A stretch of DNA of 64,000 bases from Pedobacter sp. KBW06 (GCF_003852525.1 NZ_QAJL01000005.1:879230-943229); one strand, 5' to 3'; counted from the stretch's first letter, positions 8,624 to 17,705 are shown. Program-made: numbers and translations. Notes: generated by a model from the letters alone, not told the origin.

Positions 8624-9136
8624 ATGACTCCATTCAAACCAAGGTTCAATATTTTCATTCCATCACTAAGACTTACTGGGATATTAGTTGGGCTGAATTT
8701 ATTGATTTTCATGATTTCTGGATTTATTGAAAATATTGGTTTTGAAGAGCTTAAACATAAAGAAGTTTACCTGTTCGCAGTTGGGATTCTAGCTATAGGT
8801 TTCAGCTGGGTAGGACTAACTGTATCTTTCCTAAAAAAAACAAGAAACTATACCATTACAGATACTTTTATAAAAAAGTATAACTTCTTAAACTTTTCCA
8901 ATACCTATTATTATAAAAATGATGTAAAGGGTTTTTCTACTTGTAAAATACGAACAAGGCATCTACATTATGAAATGCTAACCATATATTTATGTGATGA
9001 CACCAAAATCGATCTAGAACAATTTGCTTATTTTAATTTTTCGAGAATACAATTTGAACTATATGAGAAAGGGTATGATTATCTGGGTGAGGAAGATTAT
9101 GTTCCCAATTTTTTTGGCAGAGAATATCAATTTTGA
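8624..9136 (+). CDS. Small two-helix membrane protein, function unknown
   Basis: A 170-residue protein. The ATG at 8624 is preferred over a GTG at 8615. Two membrane helices (LTGILVGLNLLIFMISGF near residues 17-35 and VYLFAVGILAIGFSWVGLTVSFL near 50-72) are followed by a soluble part of about 95 residues with alternating strands (YTITDTFIKKYNFLNF, LTIYLCDDTKIDLEQFAYFN). This layout recalls small membrane proteins with a PH-like cytoplasmic domain, but I do not recognise the family. It stands alone after the tRNA terminator. AT-rich relative to the receptor genes upstream. Confidence 0.6.
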   Translation: MTPFKPRFNIFIPSLRLTGILVGLNLLIFMISGFIENIGFEELKHKEVYLFAVGILAIGFSWVGLTVSFLKKTRNYTITDTFIKKYNFLNFSNTYYYKNDVKGFSTCKIRTRHLHYEMLTIYLCDDTKIDLEQFAYFNFSRIQFELYEKGYDYLGEEDYVPNFFGREYQF

Positions 9137-9152
9137 AAATTGTATAATCTAA

Positions 9153-9344
9153 ACGTATGGCAATACAATCCTTCCAAACCTATCGGGTGTTTCCTTAAAC
9201 ACATTTCACAATTACAGGGAGACTCTGGTCGATGATGTTCAGGACATTCCTTACGAAAAAGTAGTCATCATGAAACAATTGTTTGATTTTGAGCCGGGAA
9301 CACTGGCAAGGCAAAATCCGGAAGTGACGTTAAAGCGCACTTAG
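9153..9344 (+). pseudogene. 3' remnant of an unrecognised gene
   Basis: An open frame of 63 codons with protein-like composition (NLSGVSLNTFHNYRE ... DIPYEKVVIMKQLFDFEPG) runs from a stop at 9150-9152 to TAG at 9344, with no usable start codon except an internal ATG leaving 24 residues. The helical N-terminal part looks like the end of a DNA-binding or phage-type helix-turn-helix protein, but this is a guess. Most likely the decayed end of a lost gene. A hairpin overlaps its stop. Confidence 0.35.
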
Positions 9345-9352
9345 GTGCGCTT
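9333..9352 (+). terminator. Hairpin terminator overlapping the remnant's stop
   Basis: AAGCGCAC (9333-9340), loop TTAG, GTGCGCTT (9345-9352): perfect 8-bp stem followed by a CTTT-rich stretch. It fits a terminator for the remnant gene. Confidence 0.5.
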
Positions 9353-9419
9353 CTTTCGTTTAAATTATTTACAGCACATATTCACAATATAAACTAAATA
9401 AAAGGCGACCTTTACAGCA

Positions 9420-10277
9420 ATGCGTAAGAAAGCTGATCATATTCCTGTCAACAGGTTTCCTGAAGGAACTTGCCGGGGCATTCTGCTGATGCGGGAATTC
9501 TTTGACGGCTCACCAGATTCTGAACAGGTCGAACGTGCTCACCGTGACGGAGGCTATACCTTCATCATTCAGGAGAGCGGCGTCACCCAAATCGAAATTG
9601 ATTTCCAAAAGTATGCGATAGCCGCGCCTGCCCTTATCTTTATACATCCGCATCAAGTACACCGAGTGATCGCTTTTGAAAACGCGATGATAAGCACGTG
9701 GATCATTACCGAGGAAAATCTCCGACCGGAATATTTAAGCTTGCTAGAAGACCTTACGCCTGTTCACACATTGCCTGTTAAGCCCGGCACACTCGCCATG
9801 CTCCAGGAAATGGTCGCCCTGAGTATAAAGCTTTCTGAGGATAGAACGGAACTGCTTTATCATGCGATCCTCAAGGAAAGTATAAATACTTTGGTCACTT
9901 TGATCATTTCGCAATACTTGGCTTTAGCCAAATCTGCCGAGCACCATACCCGTTTTTATGTCATCACAAAAGAATTTAAAAACCTGCTGAAAAAGCATTT
10001 CAAGGCTGTTAAAAATCCTGCGGATTATGCCGGACAGCTTCATATTTCTACATCGTATCTTAACGAATGTGTGAAGGCCATCACCGGAAGCTCTGTATCG
10101 TCCCATATCCAACAAAGGGTGATGCTCGAAGCCAAACGCCTGCTTTATCATTCTGCCAGGTCCGTGAAAGAGATCGCCGGTGAGTTGGGCTATGATGACT
10201 ATTCCTATTTTATTCGGCTGTTCACAAAAGTGGTTGGCATAACGCCGGTTGCCTTTCGGAATAAAAACCGCGAATAG
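9420..10277 (+). CDS. AraC-family regulator beside the TetX-like gene
   Basis: A 285-residue regulator. N-terminal cupin-like sensing domain (HRDGGYTFIIQESGVTQIEI, IFIHPHQVHRV), then an AraC DNA-binding end from about residue 185 (HISTSYLNECVKAITG, VMLEAKRLLYHSARSVKEIAGELGYDDYSYFIRLFTKVVGITP). The HPHQVH motif is typical of the cupin half. It is followed after 77 bp by the flavin monooxygenase gene on the same strand, so it may control it. Effector unknown. Confidence 0.85.
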   Translation: MRKKADHIPVNRFPEGTCRGILLMREFFDGSPDSEQVERAHRDGGYTFIIQESGVTQIEIDFQKYAIAAPALIFIHPHQVHRVIAFENAMISTWIITEENLRPEYLSLLEDLTPVHTLPVKPGTLAMLQEMVALSIKLSEDRTELLYHAILKESINTLVTLIISQYLALAKSAEHHTRFYVITKEFKNLLKKHFKAVKNPADYAGQLHISTSYLNECVKAITGSSVSSHIQQRVMLEAKRLLYHSARSVKEIAGELGYDDYSYFIRLFTKVVGITPVAFRNKNRE

Positions 10278-10354
10278 TCCTACAATTACGACTTCCTGTC
10301 CTTGTATCACTCCGATTTCTGCTGTTCCTTTGTCCTACTAAAAAGAGATAGAAA

Positions 10355-11506
10355 ATGTTACAGCATAAAAATATAGCCATTATTGGCGGTGGTCCGGGTG
10401 GATTAACACTGGCGAGACTCTTACAGCAAAAAGGTGCCCGGACCAAAGTTTTCGAACGGGATCACAGTCAGGTGGCACGTGTACAAGGTGCGATTGTTGA
10501 TCTGCATTTCGATTCGGGTCTCAAGGTGATGGAGGCGACCGGACTAATGGAGGCTTTTAAAGCCAGCTACATGACAGGTGCGGATAAGTACCGCCTGCTT
10601 GATCCCAAAGGCAATATTGTGATGGATGATGGGAACCAGGCTGGCGAGGCAAAATTTGGTGATCCACGTTTTCGGCCGGAGATCGACCGGGGAGCCTTGC
10701 GGGATTTGCTGATCGATGGATTGCAGCCTGGCACCGTGGTTTGGGACAGCCAGCTCGTTAGCATGCAGCAGGTGGGCTATAAATGGGAATTGAAATTTAA
10801 GAATGGAATGACTGCTACGGCGGATCTGGTTATCGGGGCAGATGGTTATCGCTCGCAAGTCCGTCCCTACCTGACCGATGTAAAGGCGCTTTATTCCGGG
10901 GCGACGATCATGCAGGGAGAGATAGATCATCCAGAGATAGCTTGCCCGGCTTTCTTCCAATTGGTTAATAAAGCGAATTTGATGGCGATGGGAGCCGGGG
11001 CGACAATTGCCGCACAGCCACGAGGCGATGGCGGCCTGACTTTTTATGCAGCATCCTTGTACCCGGAAAACTGGATCCAAACCAGCGGTATAGATTTTAA
11101 TAACCCCAAAGAAGTGAGGGCTTTTCTAAAGGAACATTACGCGGGCTGGGATCATATATTTCATACGCTATTTGAGGCATGTACGCATTTTGTTCCCCGG
11201 CCACTCTACTATTTCCCTATAGAAAATCGCTGGATTACCAAAAACAACCTCACCCTTATTGGTGACGCCGCCCATTTGATGCCGCCCAATGGCGAAGGCG
11301 TTAACCTGGCCATGCAGGATGCCCTGGATCTCTCAGATTGCCTGAACAATGCAGATTTTGGGAATATTCATGATGCGATATCTGCTTACGAAAAGCTCAT
11401 GTTTGACCGCGCTGCGCCACTATGTAAAGAATCAGTTGAAGGGATCAGAGACTTTGCCGCACCAAACGAGGAGTCTGTACAAGAGCTGATCAAAATGCTC
11501 AGCTGA
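10355..11506 (+). CDS. TetX-like FAD-dependent monooxygenase
   Basis: A 383-residue class A flavoprotein monooxygenase. FAD motif IAIIGGGPGGLTLARLLQQKG at residues 7-27 (GxGxxG), then FERD; NADPH/FAD motif VIGADGYRSQVR near 160; and GDAAHLMPPNGEGVNLAM near 305. Compared from memory with the tetracycline destructase TetX, many stretches agree: GxLDLHxxSG, RFxxPEIxR, FFQL near 205, and the GDAAHLMPP motif with GVN. Such enzymes hydroxylate aromatic substrates using NADPH and O2. The family also contains enzymes with no action on tetracycline, so substrate is open. Encoded 77 bp after an AraC regulator; nothing mobile is seen nearby. Confidence 0.85.
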   Translation: MLQHKNIAIIGGGPGGLTLARLLQQKGARTKVFERDHSQVARVQGAIVDLHFDSGLKVMEATGLMEAFKASYMTGADKYRLLDPKGNIVMDDGNQAGEAKFGDPRFRPEIDRGALRDLLIDGLQPGTVVWDSQLVSMQQVGYKWELKFKNGMTATADLVIGADGYRSQVRPYLTDVKALYSGATIMQGEIDHPEIACPAFFQLVNKANLMAMGAGATIAAQPRGDGGLTFYAASLYPENWIQTSGIDFNNPKEVRAFLKEHYAGWDHIFHTLFEACTHFVPRPLYYFPIENRWITKNNLTLIGDAAHLMPPNGEGVNLAMQDALDLSDCLNNADFGNIHDAISAYEKLMFDRAAPLCKESVEGIRDFAAPNEESVQELIKMLS

Positions 11507-11674
11507 TTTAAATATTTTTCCAAGTGGATGGTCTAAAAACACGAAAAAGCGTTGTAAATATTCAATATGCTCAATTCTTTTTTGGTATTAATAGTATCTC
11601 ATATAAGTTATTTAGATTCAAATTCACCCCATTCAATGTTCGTAATTAGAGTTCACTTTACACTTTCTTTGATT

Positions 11675-13537
11675 CTAAACCTGTAGCAAGTATTCCTTTT
11701 TACCCAATAAATCTACTACACTATCATAATGCGCTAAGATCTCTTCTTCCGCCCATTTTGTTTCTGTTGTACTTTTGTTGGTGAGATCATACATAACTTT
11801 TCTTTTTGGGGTAAGATGCTCGTCATAATAAGTAACAGCCTTACCATTTGGCTCCTCGTTATTCATTTTTGAATTATGCCCCTTGCTGACCAAACAAAGA
11901 TTGCCAAGGCAGTTGATTACGTCATTCCCCACTTCCCTTGGCCTGGACTGTGGTCTATGATGTTCTACTGAATTCCGATATTTGAATGATAAGCTTGAAT
12001 ATTTTCTAGGATTATCAAGATAATATAGATAGTCTATAAAATTAAACAGAAAGTGAGGTGTATTCGTTCCATCTGAATAAAGTTTCGTTTTTCCTATCCC
12101 ATTCAATCTCTCATGCTGGTTATAATAATCCAACATCCAGGTATCGATCTTTTTCTGCAGGTGATCTGAAGACATTTTAAGATCCTTGTATGAAGTAAAC
12201 CAACTCAATAGGTCCTGTAGCCAATTCTTATATATTCTTGTCCTAAAGGTAACTTGTAACATTGACATCGACTTGATTAGACGATCCTGATCATTAAAAG
12301 TATTTAGGTAGTTAAATTTATAATGCTTTTTTGCTTCATAATAATATCTATTTGGCTTTCTTAAGGTCCATTCATAATTATCCTCTGAATCCTCTTTCGT
12401 TGTTGCCTTGATCACGAAACGGTCAAATACAGTGCGATAAAATAGTAAGCATTCTGCGAAATACATAGGCTTGATTTCATTTTCAAGAACCTGGTAAACC
12501 TCTAATAGGTATTTTTCATTGAGTGGTATATCTTTACCGGTTTTTTTCAAATATTTTTTATTATTCTCTAATTTGAGTACATGCATTAGAAAATTTGGAA
12601 AATCAATAATAGAGCTATCCTCTGCTTCATCCTCAACATCTTCGCCTATCTTACCTGCGCCTTTGTTACTCTTTTCATCTGTCCTTTGCGACAGAATAAA
12701 TCCAATAGTATTTTCTTTACTGCCGTCTGCTTCCACTTCACTGTATTCCATTTCCTCGGAATCAAATTGAAAGGAATTAAAGTCATCGCCGAAGAACTGC
12801 TTTCTCTGTTCTAATGAAAAAAGTTTCTGTATCTGTACATCCATCTGTGAGCAAGTATCCCAAATCAGCGCAAATACATCTTGCTGTTCCTGATCGACTC
12901 CAATCTTACTTAATAACTTAGCCTTTAGAACTTCATGTTTTTTGAGCTGTTCGCCCCTATTATTCATAATCTCAAAATATTTAGCTACGTCAGTATCTTC
13001 GGGGATCTCTACTCTAACTAAGATCACTTTATCAAAAAAATAGTCTCGAAAATCACTTAGCTCCTGCTCACTTAAGTTGGCAATCGATTTTTCGATTTCG
13101 CTGTCAGGATTAAGCTGTGCATTTTTGATGTAACCTAATGCCTCATATAAATGGGATGTCCTACTATGATAGGTAATTCCTTCCATGGACTGATATCTAT
13201 ACAGTGCATTGAAAAAGTTTTCTACCTCTGGTCTAGAGTCATAGCATAGGCTTGCTACCTTTATGTCGTTATTTTTGAGCACCTTACCTATCAGCGTAAT
13301 AGTAGTTAGTCGCTGTTGACCATCGATAACCTCGAAATCACCGTTTTTTCGTTCTAGAACTACCAGGCTTCCGATATAATAATTCGATTTGCTGTCTTTG
13401 GTGAAATTTTCATAGACATCTTGCAGGAGCTGGCTAATTTCTTCCTGTCCCCATGCATAGTTGCGTTGATAAAGCGGAACAACATATCTTGATTTAAGGA
13501 TATCGGATATGTTCTTATTTAAATCTTTGGTTTCCAT
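11675..13537 (-). CDS. DUF262 + DUF1524 protein (GmrSD-like nuclease component)
   Basis: A 620-residue protein. N-terminal DUF262: VVPLYQRNYAWGQEEISQLL near residue 18 and EVIDGQQRLTTITLI near 70, the ParB-like NTP-binding/hydrolysis motif of the family; then YFEIMNNRGEQLKKHEVLKA. C-terminal DUF1524, a His-Me/HNH nuclease: VEHHRPQ with His526-His527, then NCLGNLCLVSKGHNSKMNN. In GmrSD and SspE such proteins cut modified phage DNA. It is the last gene of a three-gene operon; its ATG shares one base with the stop of the gene before (TAATG). Length is typical. A defence role is inferred. Confidence 0.88.
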   Translation of the reverse strand: METKDLNKNISDILKSRYVVPLYQRNYAWGQEEISQLLQDVYENFTKDSKSNYYIGSLVVLERKNGDFEVIDGQQRLTTITLIGKVLKNNDIKVASLCYDSRPEVENFFNALYRYQSMEGITYHSRTSHLYEALGYIKNAQLNPDSEIEKSIANLSEQELSDFRDYFFDKVILVRVEIPEDTDVAKYFEIMNNRGEQLKKHEVLKAKLLSKIGVDQEQQDVFALIWDTCSQMDVQIQKLFSLEQRKQFFGDDFNSFQFDSEEMEYSEVEADGSKENTIGFILSQRTDEKSNKGAGKIGEDVEDEAEDSSIIDFPNFLMHVLKLENNKKYLKKTGKDIPLNEKYLLEVYQVLENEIKPMYFAECLLFYRTVFDRFVIKATTKEDSEDNYEWTLRKPNRYYYEAKKHYKFNYLNTFNDQDRLIKSMSMLQVTFRTRIYKNWLQDLLSWFTSYKDLKMSSDHLQKKIDTWMLDYYNQHERLNGIGKTKLYSDGTNTPHFLFNFIDYLYYLDNPRKYSSLSFKYRNSVEHHRPQSRPREVGNDVINCLGNLCLVSKGHNSKMNNEEPNGKAVTYYDEHLTPKRKVMYDLTNKSTTETKWAEEEILAHYDSVVDLLGKKEYLLQV

Positions 13538-14961
13538 TATGCTAATTTTACCTGTAATTCCTCGTCTGTAATTATTGTGATGTTGTTAATTGTAAAAAAA
13601 TGTCTGACCTTATCGACGTCCTTTGCTAGCGTAATGGAATATTTTGATTTCTTTTCTAATTCCAGGAGTTCCATGTAACTTTTTGCGTTATTGATTACGA
13701 AAAAAGCGTTTATAAAGCTCTTGTTTTTTGCAACGAAATCATATTTCACCTGTTGTTTTTCAAGCCTTACTCGATAGATAATAGCATATAGTATTTTGTA
13801 ATACTTCATTAGTCCATCTTCCCCAAACTTATCGAACAACAAAAAGACAAGTGATTTAAATACCTCGCAGAGATATCGATCGCCAGCTCTGTTATGTTTG
13901 TATAGACACTGCTCTTTGTAAAAATTTTTAAACTCAGCAAGCTCCTGAGAATCCGTTAAGTTTAGGAAGAGCCGCTGGTAGATCTGGTTATAGGTCTCAA
14001 TATAATCAAAAAAGGCTTTTCCATTAACAATTGTTTGATTGATGGAAACAAAGGGATCAATCCCCTCATCAAGCTTACTATTGAAACGGCCTTTTATGCC
14101 CTTGACACTGCCACCAATATGGTTGAGATGCCTGGTAGCCAGTAATTGCAGAAAATGAGTATTATGAAAAGGATATTTTGCAGAATCTCTTTGGGAAATA
14201 GTAAATCCCTTAAACTCTTCTATATTCTTCTTTACAAAACCTAATGCCTCACCTCTTCTGCTCCATACTCGGGTACGGTAGAGCTGCTCGCCAAAGATCT
14301 GTTTTAGAATATCCACAGACTCGCCCTTAGCTAATGAGGAAACTCTAGTGCCGTTTTCCCATCTCTGATCCAATAGAATCTTTGTTTCTTGATCTTCCTC
14401 ATCCATTGATCTGATATGATAGGCCTTTAACAGATTATAGGCTTCGAGTTCCTTTCCTCTACCATTCTGAGAATCAAACATCTGAAATGCCTCACTCAGG
14501 CTATCGACAACAATTTCAACCATTTCACAGTGCTCAGTAAGGAAAAGTAGAAATTCCTTTTTCCTCTCCCCAAGGTTTTCCTTTAGCCAGAGCATTATAA
14601 ATAGATGATTGGATCTTATATTTTCATGAGAATCACCGTGGGGATATCTTAACGTATCTATGTGCGCCTCTACCAATGGATCACCTATTACTTTTAATAT
14701 CAAAAGTAAAGTGGTAATCCTCTGCTGGCCATCCACGATATTATAGATATTGCCCTCATCGCTTTTCTCTTTATGGAGAATAAGTGCTCCAATCCTGTAG
14801 GATTGTTGTCCATTCTGCCAGGCCTCAAATATATCTTCTAGAAGAAGTGAAACATTTTTCTCTTTCCATCGGTATGGTCGCTGGTAAACTGGGATACATA
14901 ATCCGTCGTTTTTCAGTACAACTTTGACTTTCTTAATTTCTGCTAAAATAGAATTGTTCAT
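13537..14961 (-). CDS. DUF262 protein without nuclease domain
   Basis: A 474-residue protein. DUF262 motifs: IPVYQRPYRWKEKNVSLLLED near residue 23, NIVDGQQRITTLLLIL near 74, and FQMFDSQNGRGKELEAYNLLKAYH near 160. The C-terminal 250 residues are helical with no HNH signature, unlike its downstream neighbour. Two diverged DUF262 proteins in one operon suggest a sensor/effector pair or a heteromer, as in the split GmrS/GmrD systems. It lies 34 bp after the UDG-like gene and overlaps the next gene by one base. A defence role is inferred. Confidence 0.82.
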   Translation of the reverse strand: MNNSILAEIKKVKVVLKNDGLCIPVYQRPYRWKEKNVSLLLEDIFEAWQNGQQSYRIGALILHKEKSDEGNIYNIVDGQQRITTLLLILKVIGDPLVEAHIDTLRYPHGDSHENIRSNHLFIMLWLKENLGERKKEFLLFLTEHCEMVEIVVDSLSEAFQMFDSQNGRGKELEAYNLLKAYHIRSMDEEDQETKILLDQRWENGTRVSSLAKGESVDILKQIFGEQLYRTRVWSRRGEALGFVKKNIEEFKGFTISQRDSAKYPFHNTHFLQLLATRHLNHIGGSVKGIKGRFNSKLDEGIDPFVSINQTIVNGKAFFDYIETYNQIYQRLFLNLTDSQELAEFKNFYKEQCLYKHNRAGDRYLCEVFKSLVFLLFDKFGEDGLMKYYKILYAIIYRVRLEKQQVKYDFVAKNKSFINAFFVINNAKSYMELLELEKKSKYSITLAKDVDKVRHFFTINNITIITDEELQVKLA

Positions 14962-14995
14962 TCAATTTGAATATTGGGATTTTAATCCCTGTTGA

Positions 14996-15904
14996 TTAAC
15001 AAGATATTGGGTTATCTCCTCTAAATACGGTATTCGAATACACAAGCGCCTGCCTGTAGCATTCCACGAGCGTACTATCTCTTAACTCTGACAGCCTCTT
15101 TTTTTGAACGGAGGTGAGCATTGCCGCCGGAATTGGATCGATTTCGTTATAGAAATCTGTGAATAGAGCAGAAATATAGTTTTCAAACATAGCGGTCCTT
15201 TTCACTTTCCAATGCATTCCACGTGGCTTTGGGGTTGGTAATAGAAATAGTTTGAAGCGTCTAATCTCTCCGTTCCCAAAATCGATATCTGCCTCTGCAC
15301 TCCAAACCCTTAGGCCAACATCAAACACTTCATTGATCTGAATCCTTCCCGAAAAGATTAGAAGAAACCAAGTGTATGGACTTTTGCCCTGTGTAATCGT
15401 TGAGGTGAAGTATATGTTTTCTACACCCTTATTTTCCGAAAGCTGTGAAATAAGATCAAGGTTGTAGCTTCTGGCTTCATTATTCCACTCAATATCAGAA
15501 TTGACCATCAGATCATTGTCGTATGAGCTCTGGTCAATTCTATTTACTCGGAACAAGACATCTGACATCAAAAGATGATGATCAAGGAGAAGCTGAATAC
15601 AATTCTTTATCGCAACCACTGGTTCCAGATAATTACCATCAACTTTTCTGGGATCCTGACCATTAAGCGCAAGACCAATGTATTTCCATAGCTCACTTTT
15701 TTTACTTCCATAAAAAAAACGCATGGAGGCCTCTTTGCCAAATCTTTCAGTAACTATTACAGTTTCTTCATTGATACTATTCGTGATGGCATAAATAGGG
15801 AATGATCCGACGATGATACCTTTATAATAATCGGTTGAGATCTGTTCGCCAAGAGTCTCATAATATTTTAGATAAGGATGTTCTTCGAGTTCGTTAGTGG
15901 GCAT
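14996..15904 (-). CDS. Uracil-DNA-glycosylase-like protein
   Basis: A 302-residue protein, first gene of the DUF262 operon. IIVGSFPIYAIT near residue 30 and MRFFYGSKKSELWKYIG near 60 match the first motifs of UDG-superfamily proteins of the MUG/hypoxanthine-glycosylase type (GxFP, then FFYGS..N..W). A later YFTSTITQGKSPYTWF may stand where the LPSTSPAN motif of that family is. These enzymes flip out and cut abnormal bases. The match is partial and the C-terminal half is unrecognised, so a base-recognition protein without catalysis is possible. Linked to two DUF262 proteins, it may detect modified phage DNA. Confidence 0.6.
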   Translation of the reverse strand: MPTNELEEHPYLKYYETLGEQISTDYYKGIIVGSFPIYAITNSINEETVIVTERFGKEASMRFFYGSKKSELWKYIGLALNGQDPRKVDGNYLEPVVAIKNCIQLLLDHHLLMSDVLFRVNRIDQSSYDNDLMVNSDIEWNNEARSYNLDLISQLSENKGVENIYFTSTITQGKSPYTWFLLIFSGRIQINEVFDVGLRVWSAEADIDFGNGEIRRFKLFLLPTPKPRGMHWKVKRTAMFENYISALFTDFYNEIDPIPAAMLTSVQKKRLSELRDSTLVECYRQALVYSNTVFRGDNPISC

Positions 15905-15927
15905 TTTAAAAGAGATTGAGCGTTTCT

Positions 15928-15935
15928 CAAATTTA
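15928..15935 (-). promoter_or_regulatory. Predicted -7 element of the UDG/DUF262 operon
   Basis: Minus strand TAAATTTG matches TAnnTTTG exactly, 24 bp upstream of the ATG at 15904. The -33 region is only A/T-rich. Confidence 0.4.
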
Positions 15936-16264
15936 AAAAAATTATCTTTATATTTATTTGATCACCGTAGCATTAAGTGGTTTATTTCGGGAAATATCAG
16001 TTTTCGGTGGTAACTAAACTATTTTTATAAACAGTTTTATTAATTTAAATACCCAAAGTTTCCGCTTTTGAAATCTCCGTCATCCCTAATTGGAAAATTA
16101 GTTTCTCTTCACCCTCATCACTGATGAGATTTGGATGGGACCACTACAACTAGGGCCAAATGTTAGAATACATTAAAAATAGCAGTATCAAAGGCAAGGA
16201 CATTACCCGCAAATACGAAAACAATTTATTATCCTTTTCTTCCATCTATATATTTCCTTCGAAA
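15936..16264. other. Intergenic stretch without a gene
   Basis: Between the operon promoter and the hairpin at 16265 I see no convincing gene, RNA or repeat. A short plus-strand open frame starting at 16160 runs into the hairpin and is rejected. Confidence 0.5.
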
Positions 16265-16297
16265 GTAAAATGGGATGATTTTTTCATCCCATTTTAC
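16265..16297 (-). terminator. Terminator of the small gene at 16300
   Basis: A perfect 14-bp inverted repeat: GTAAAATGGGATGA (16265-16278) and its complement at 16284-16297, around a loop of five T. It starts 3 bp after the stop of the minus-strand gene. A-rich and T-rich ends on both sides could let it work in both directions. Confidence 0.8.
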
Positions 16298-16299
16298 AA

Positions 16300-16548
16300 T
16301 TACAATTTAGACATTACACATTCTACAAATGATTTTCTTGGTCTAGGTGCTGCTACAGTTCTACAACAAGATTGAATTGCAGAAAGAATAGCTTGATCTG
16401 AGGTCTGTGGTTTGTGCTTTTGGATTTTCCTTATCAAATAATCTACCTCCCAAGGCTCTTCACAGGAGAAATACCGCCCATCTCTTTGGTCTCTAATTTT
16501 CCGATTGTCATAATCCTCCCAATCGTCATTTAATACTCTTTGTGGCAT
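16300..16548 (-). CDS. Small conserved-looking protein, function unknown
   Basis: An 82-residue acidic/basic protein starting MPQRVLNDDWEDYDNRKIRD. The middle (FSCEEPWEVDYLIRKIQKH) and the end (AILSAIQSCCRTVAAPRPRK followed by FVECV) look like a compact three-helix protein; I recall similar small proteins in Pedobacter-type genomes, without a known function. A perfect terminator right after its stop supports a real gene. Cys-Cys and a third Cys near the end could bind metal, a guess. The spacer before it is AT-rich and shows no clear promoter. Confidence 0.65.
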   Translation of the reverse strand: MPQRVLNDDWEDYDNRKIRDQRDGRYFSCEEPWEVDYLIRKIQKHKPQTSDQAILSAIQSCCRTVAAPRPRKSFVECVMSKL

Positions 16549-16959
16549 AACATTTAATTTTATAGTTTATAACTTGGTTTATTCTTTATTTTTCAATTCT
16601 CATCGATGTTCCATCGTCCTTGTCCTTTTGTTTGGAGCTCTCGATAGCAAATGTAACGCGTTGCGAATTCTTATTTTTACGGTTTTCCGTAAAGTCAGAT
16701 ATCTAGCCTCTTTTTATATCTTGGTCGTCGTCAAAGCACGCTAATAATGGAATAAGCACAGTAATTAAATAATGGGTTTAAAATTTTAGAAAATAAATCC
16801 ATTTCAACAATTAGACCGGTCAAGATCTTGATAAAGATATTTTCTTTAACTATTGATTTACTATATTTATATGAGATGTAGAGAAGTCATTGCTGCCCTA
16901 CATTAACAAATCTAATTAACTACCTCAACCATGAAACTAATTCTTTTAGATGCATTTAG
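16549..16959. other. Intergenic stretch, nothing recognised
   Basis: AT-rich with many stops in all frames. No tRNA, strong hairpin or repeat seen. Confidence 0.5.
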
Positions 16960-17601
16960 TGTAGCCTAATACATAACGCATCCAATCTCTTTGTTTGCCA
17001 ACATCAGCGCCGCTGTGATGGCTTTTTTATTAGCCGCGACATTAACGAGCGAAAATTAATTGAATCTGCCCCCGAGACGGAGCGGGCCGATCTCATCATC
17101 AAAACTGCCGAACGTCTTCATATAGACTTGACACTTGTTCCTGAAAACCAAAGAGCTCCTCTCATTAGCCAGCCATTGAATTATCGTGTTTATAAGCTGC
17201 TCATTATTACAATTGTTATTTTAGGGATGGGGACATTTGCAAGCTACATTGCATTAAACTTTATCAATCATGCAAAGTTGGTTCCTGCCACGCATGAAAA
17301 AAAAAGATGGAAATTAATGAGATTACAGCAAGAATAACCTACAATAGGTGAAGTAGATAAAGACGTGCCCGAAATTTTTCAAAATAACTCGCAACTTGAA
17401 CTGCGAATTGCAGAAAACACCAAGATCGCGAATAACGATTTGATAGGATGGCAAAACGGTTTCTTTCTCCCTGACTCCTTGTTTAAGCTAACTTCAACAA
17501 AGCAAGAGTTTGACAGAAAATTCACCCCTACAGGTGAAGGTACTTCTCTCGATTTGATAAGAGACTGCAGCAGATTCACAGGACATATTTCATATTTTTA
17601 A
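16960..17601 (+). pseudogene. Decayed membrane-protein gene with an in-frame stop
   Basis: One frame is open from 16960 to a TAA at 17335-17337 and continues open in the same frame to 17601. It has protein-like stretches (DINERKLIESAPETERADLI; TAERLHIDLTLVPENQRAPL), one membrane helix (LLIITIVILGMGTFASYIAL) and, after the stop, a soluble part (FQNNSQLELRIAENTKIANN). There is no ATG before the helix; the only starts are TTG (17128) and GTG (17365). Together this suggests one single-pass membrane protein broken by a stop and a lost start. Two separate small genes cannot be excluded. Family not recognised. Confidence 0.35.
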
Positions 17602-17679
17602 TTCAAAGGGTATTTAGGGTGTTTTATCTTTTCCAACAGATACATCAACTTTTGTTTTCAAGTGCAAATAGCAACATAT

Positions 17680-17705
17680 ACCTGTTATTTAACAGGTTTT
17701 TTTTT
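17680..17705 (+). terminator. Intrinsic terminator (plus strand)
   Basis: ACCTGTT (17680-17686), loop ATTT, AACAGGT (17691-17697), then eight T. It follows the decayed gene and overlaps the last codons of the convergent SH3 lipoprotein gene. Confidence 0.75.

Noticed and set aside
8455..9420. Integrated mobile element at tRNA-Lys
   Set aside because: No integrase and no repeated copy of the tRNA 3' end was found downstream within the window; only a gene remnant is seen.
16160..16375. Plus-strand open frame of 71 codons
   Set aside because: Its middle is the perfect 14-bp hairpin at 16265-16297 and its end is antisense to the better supported 82-residue gene.
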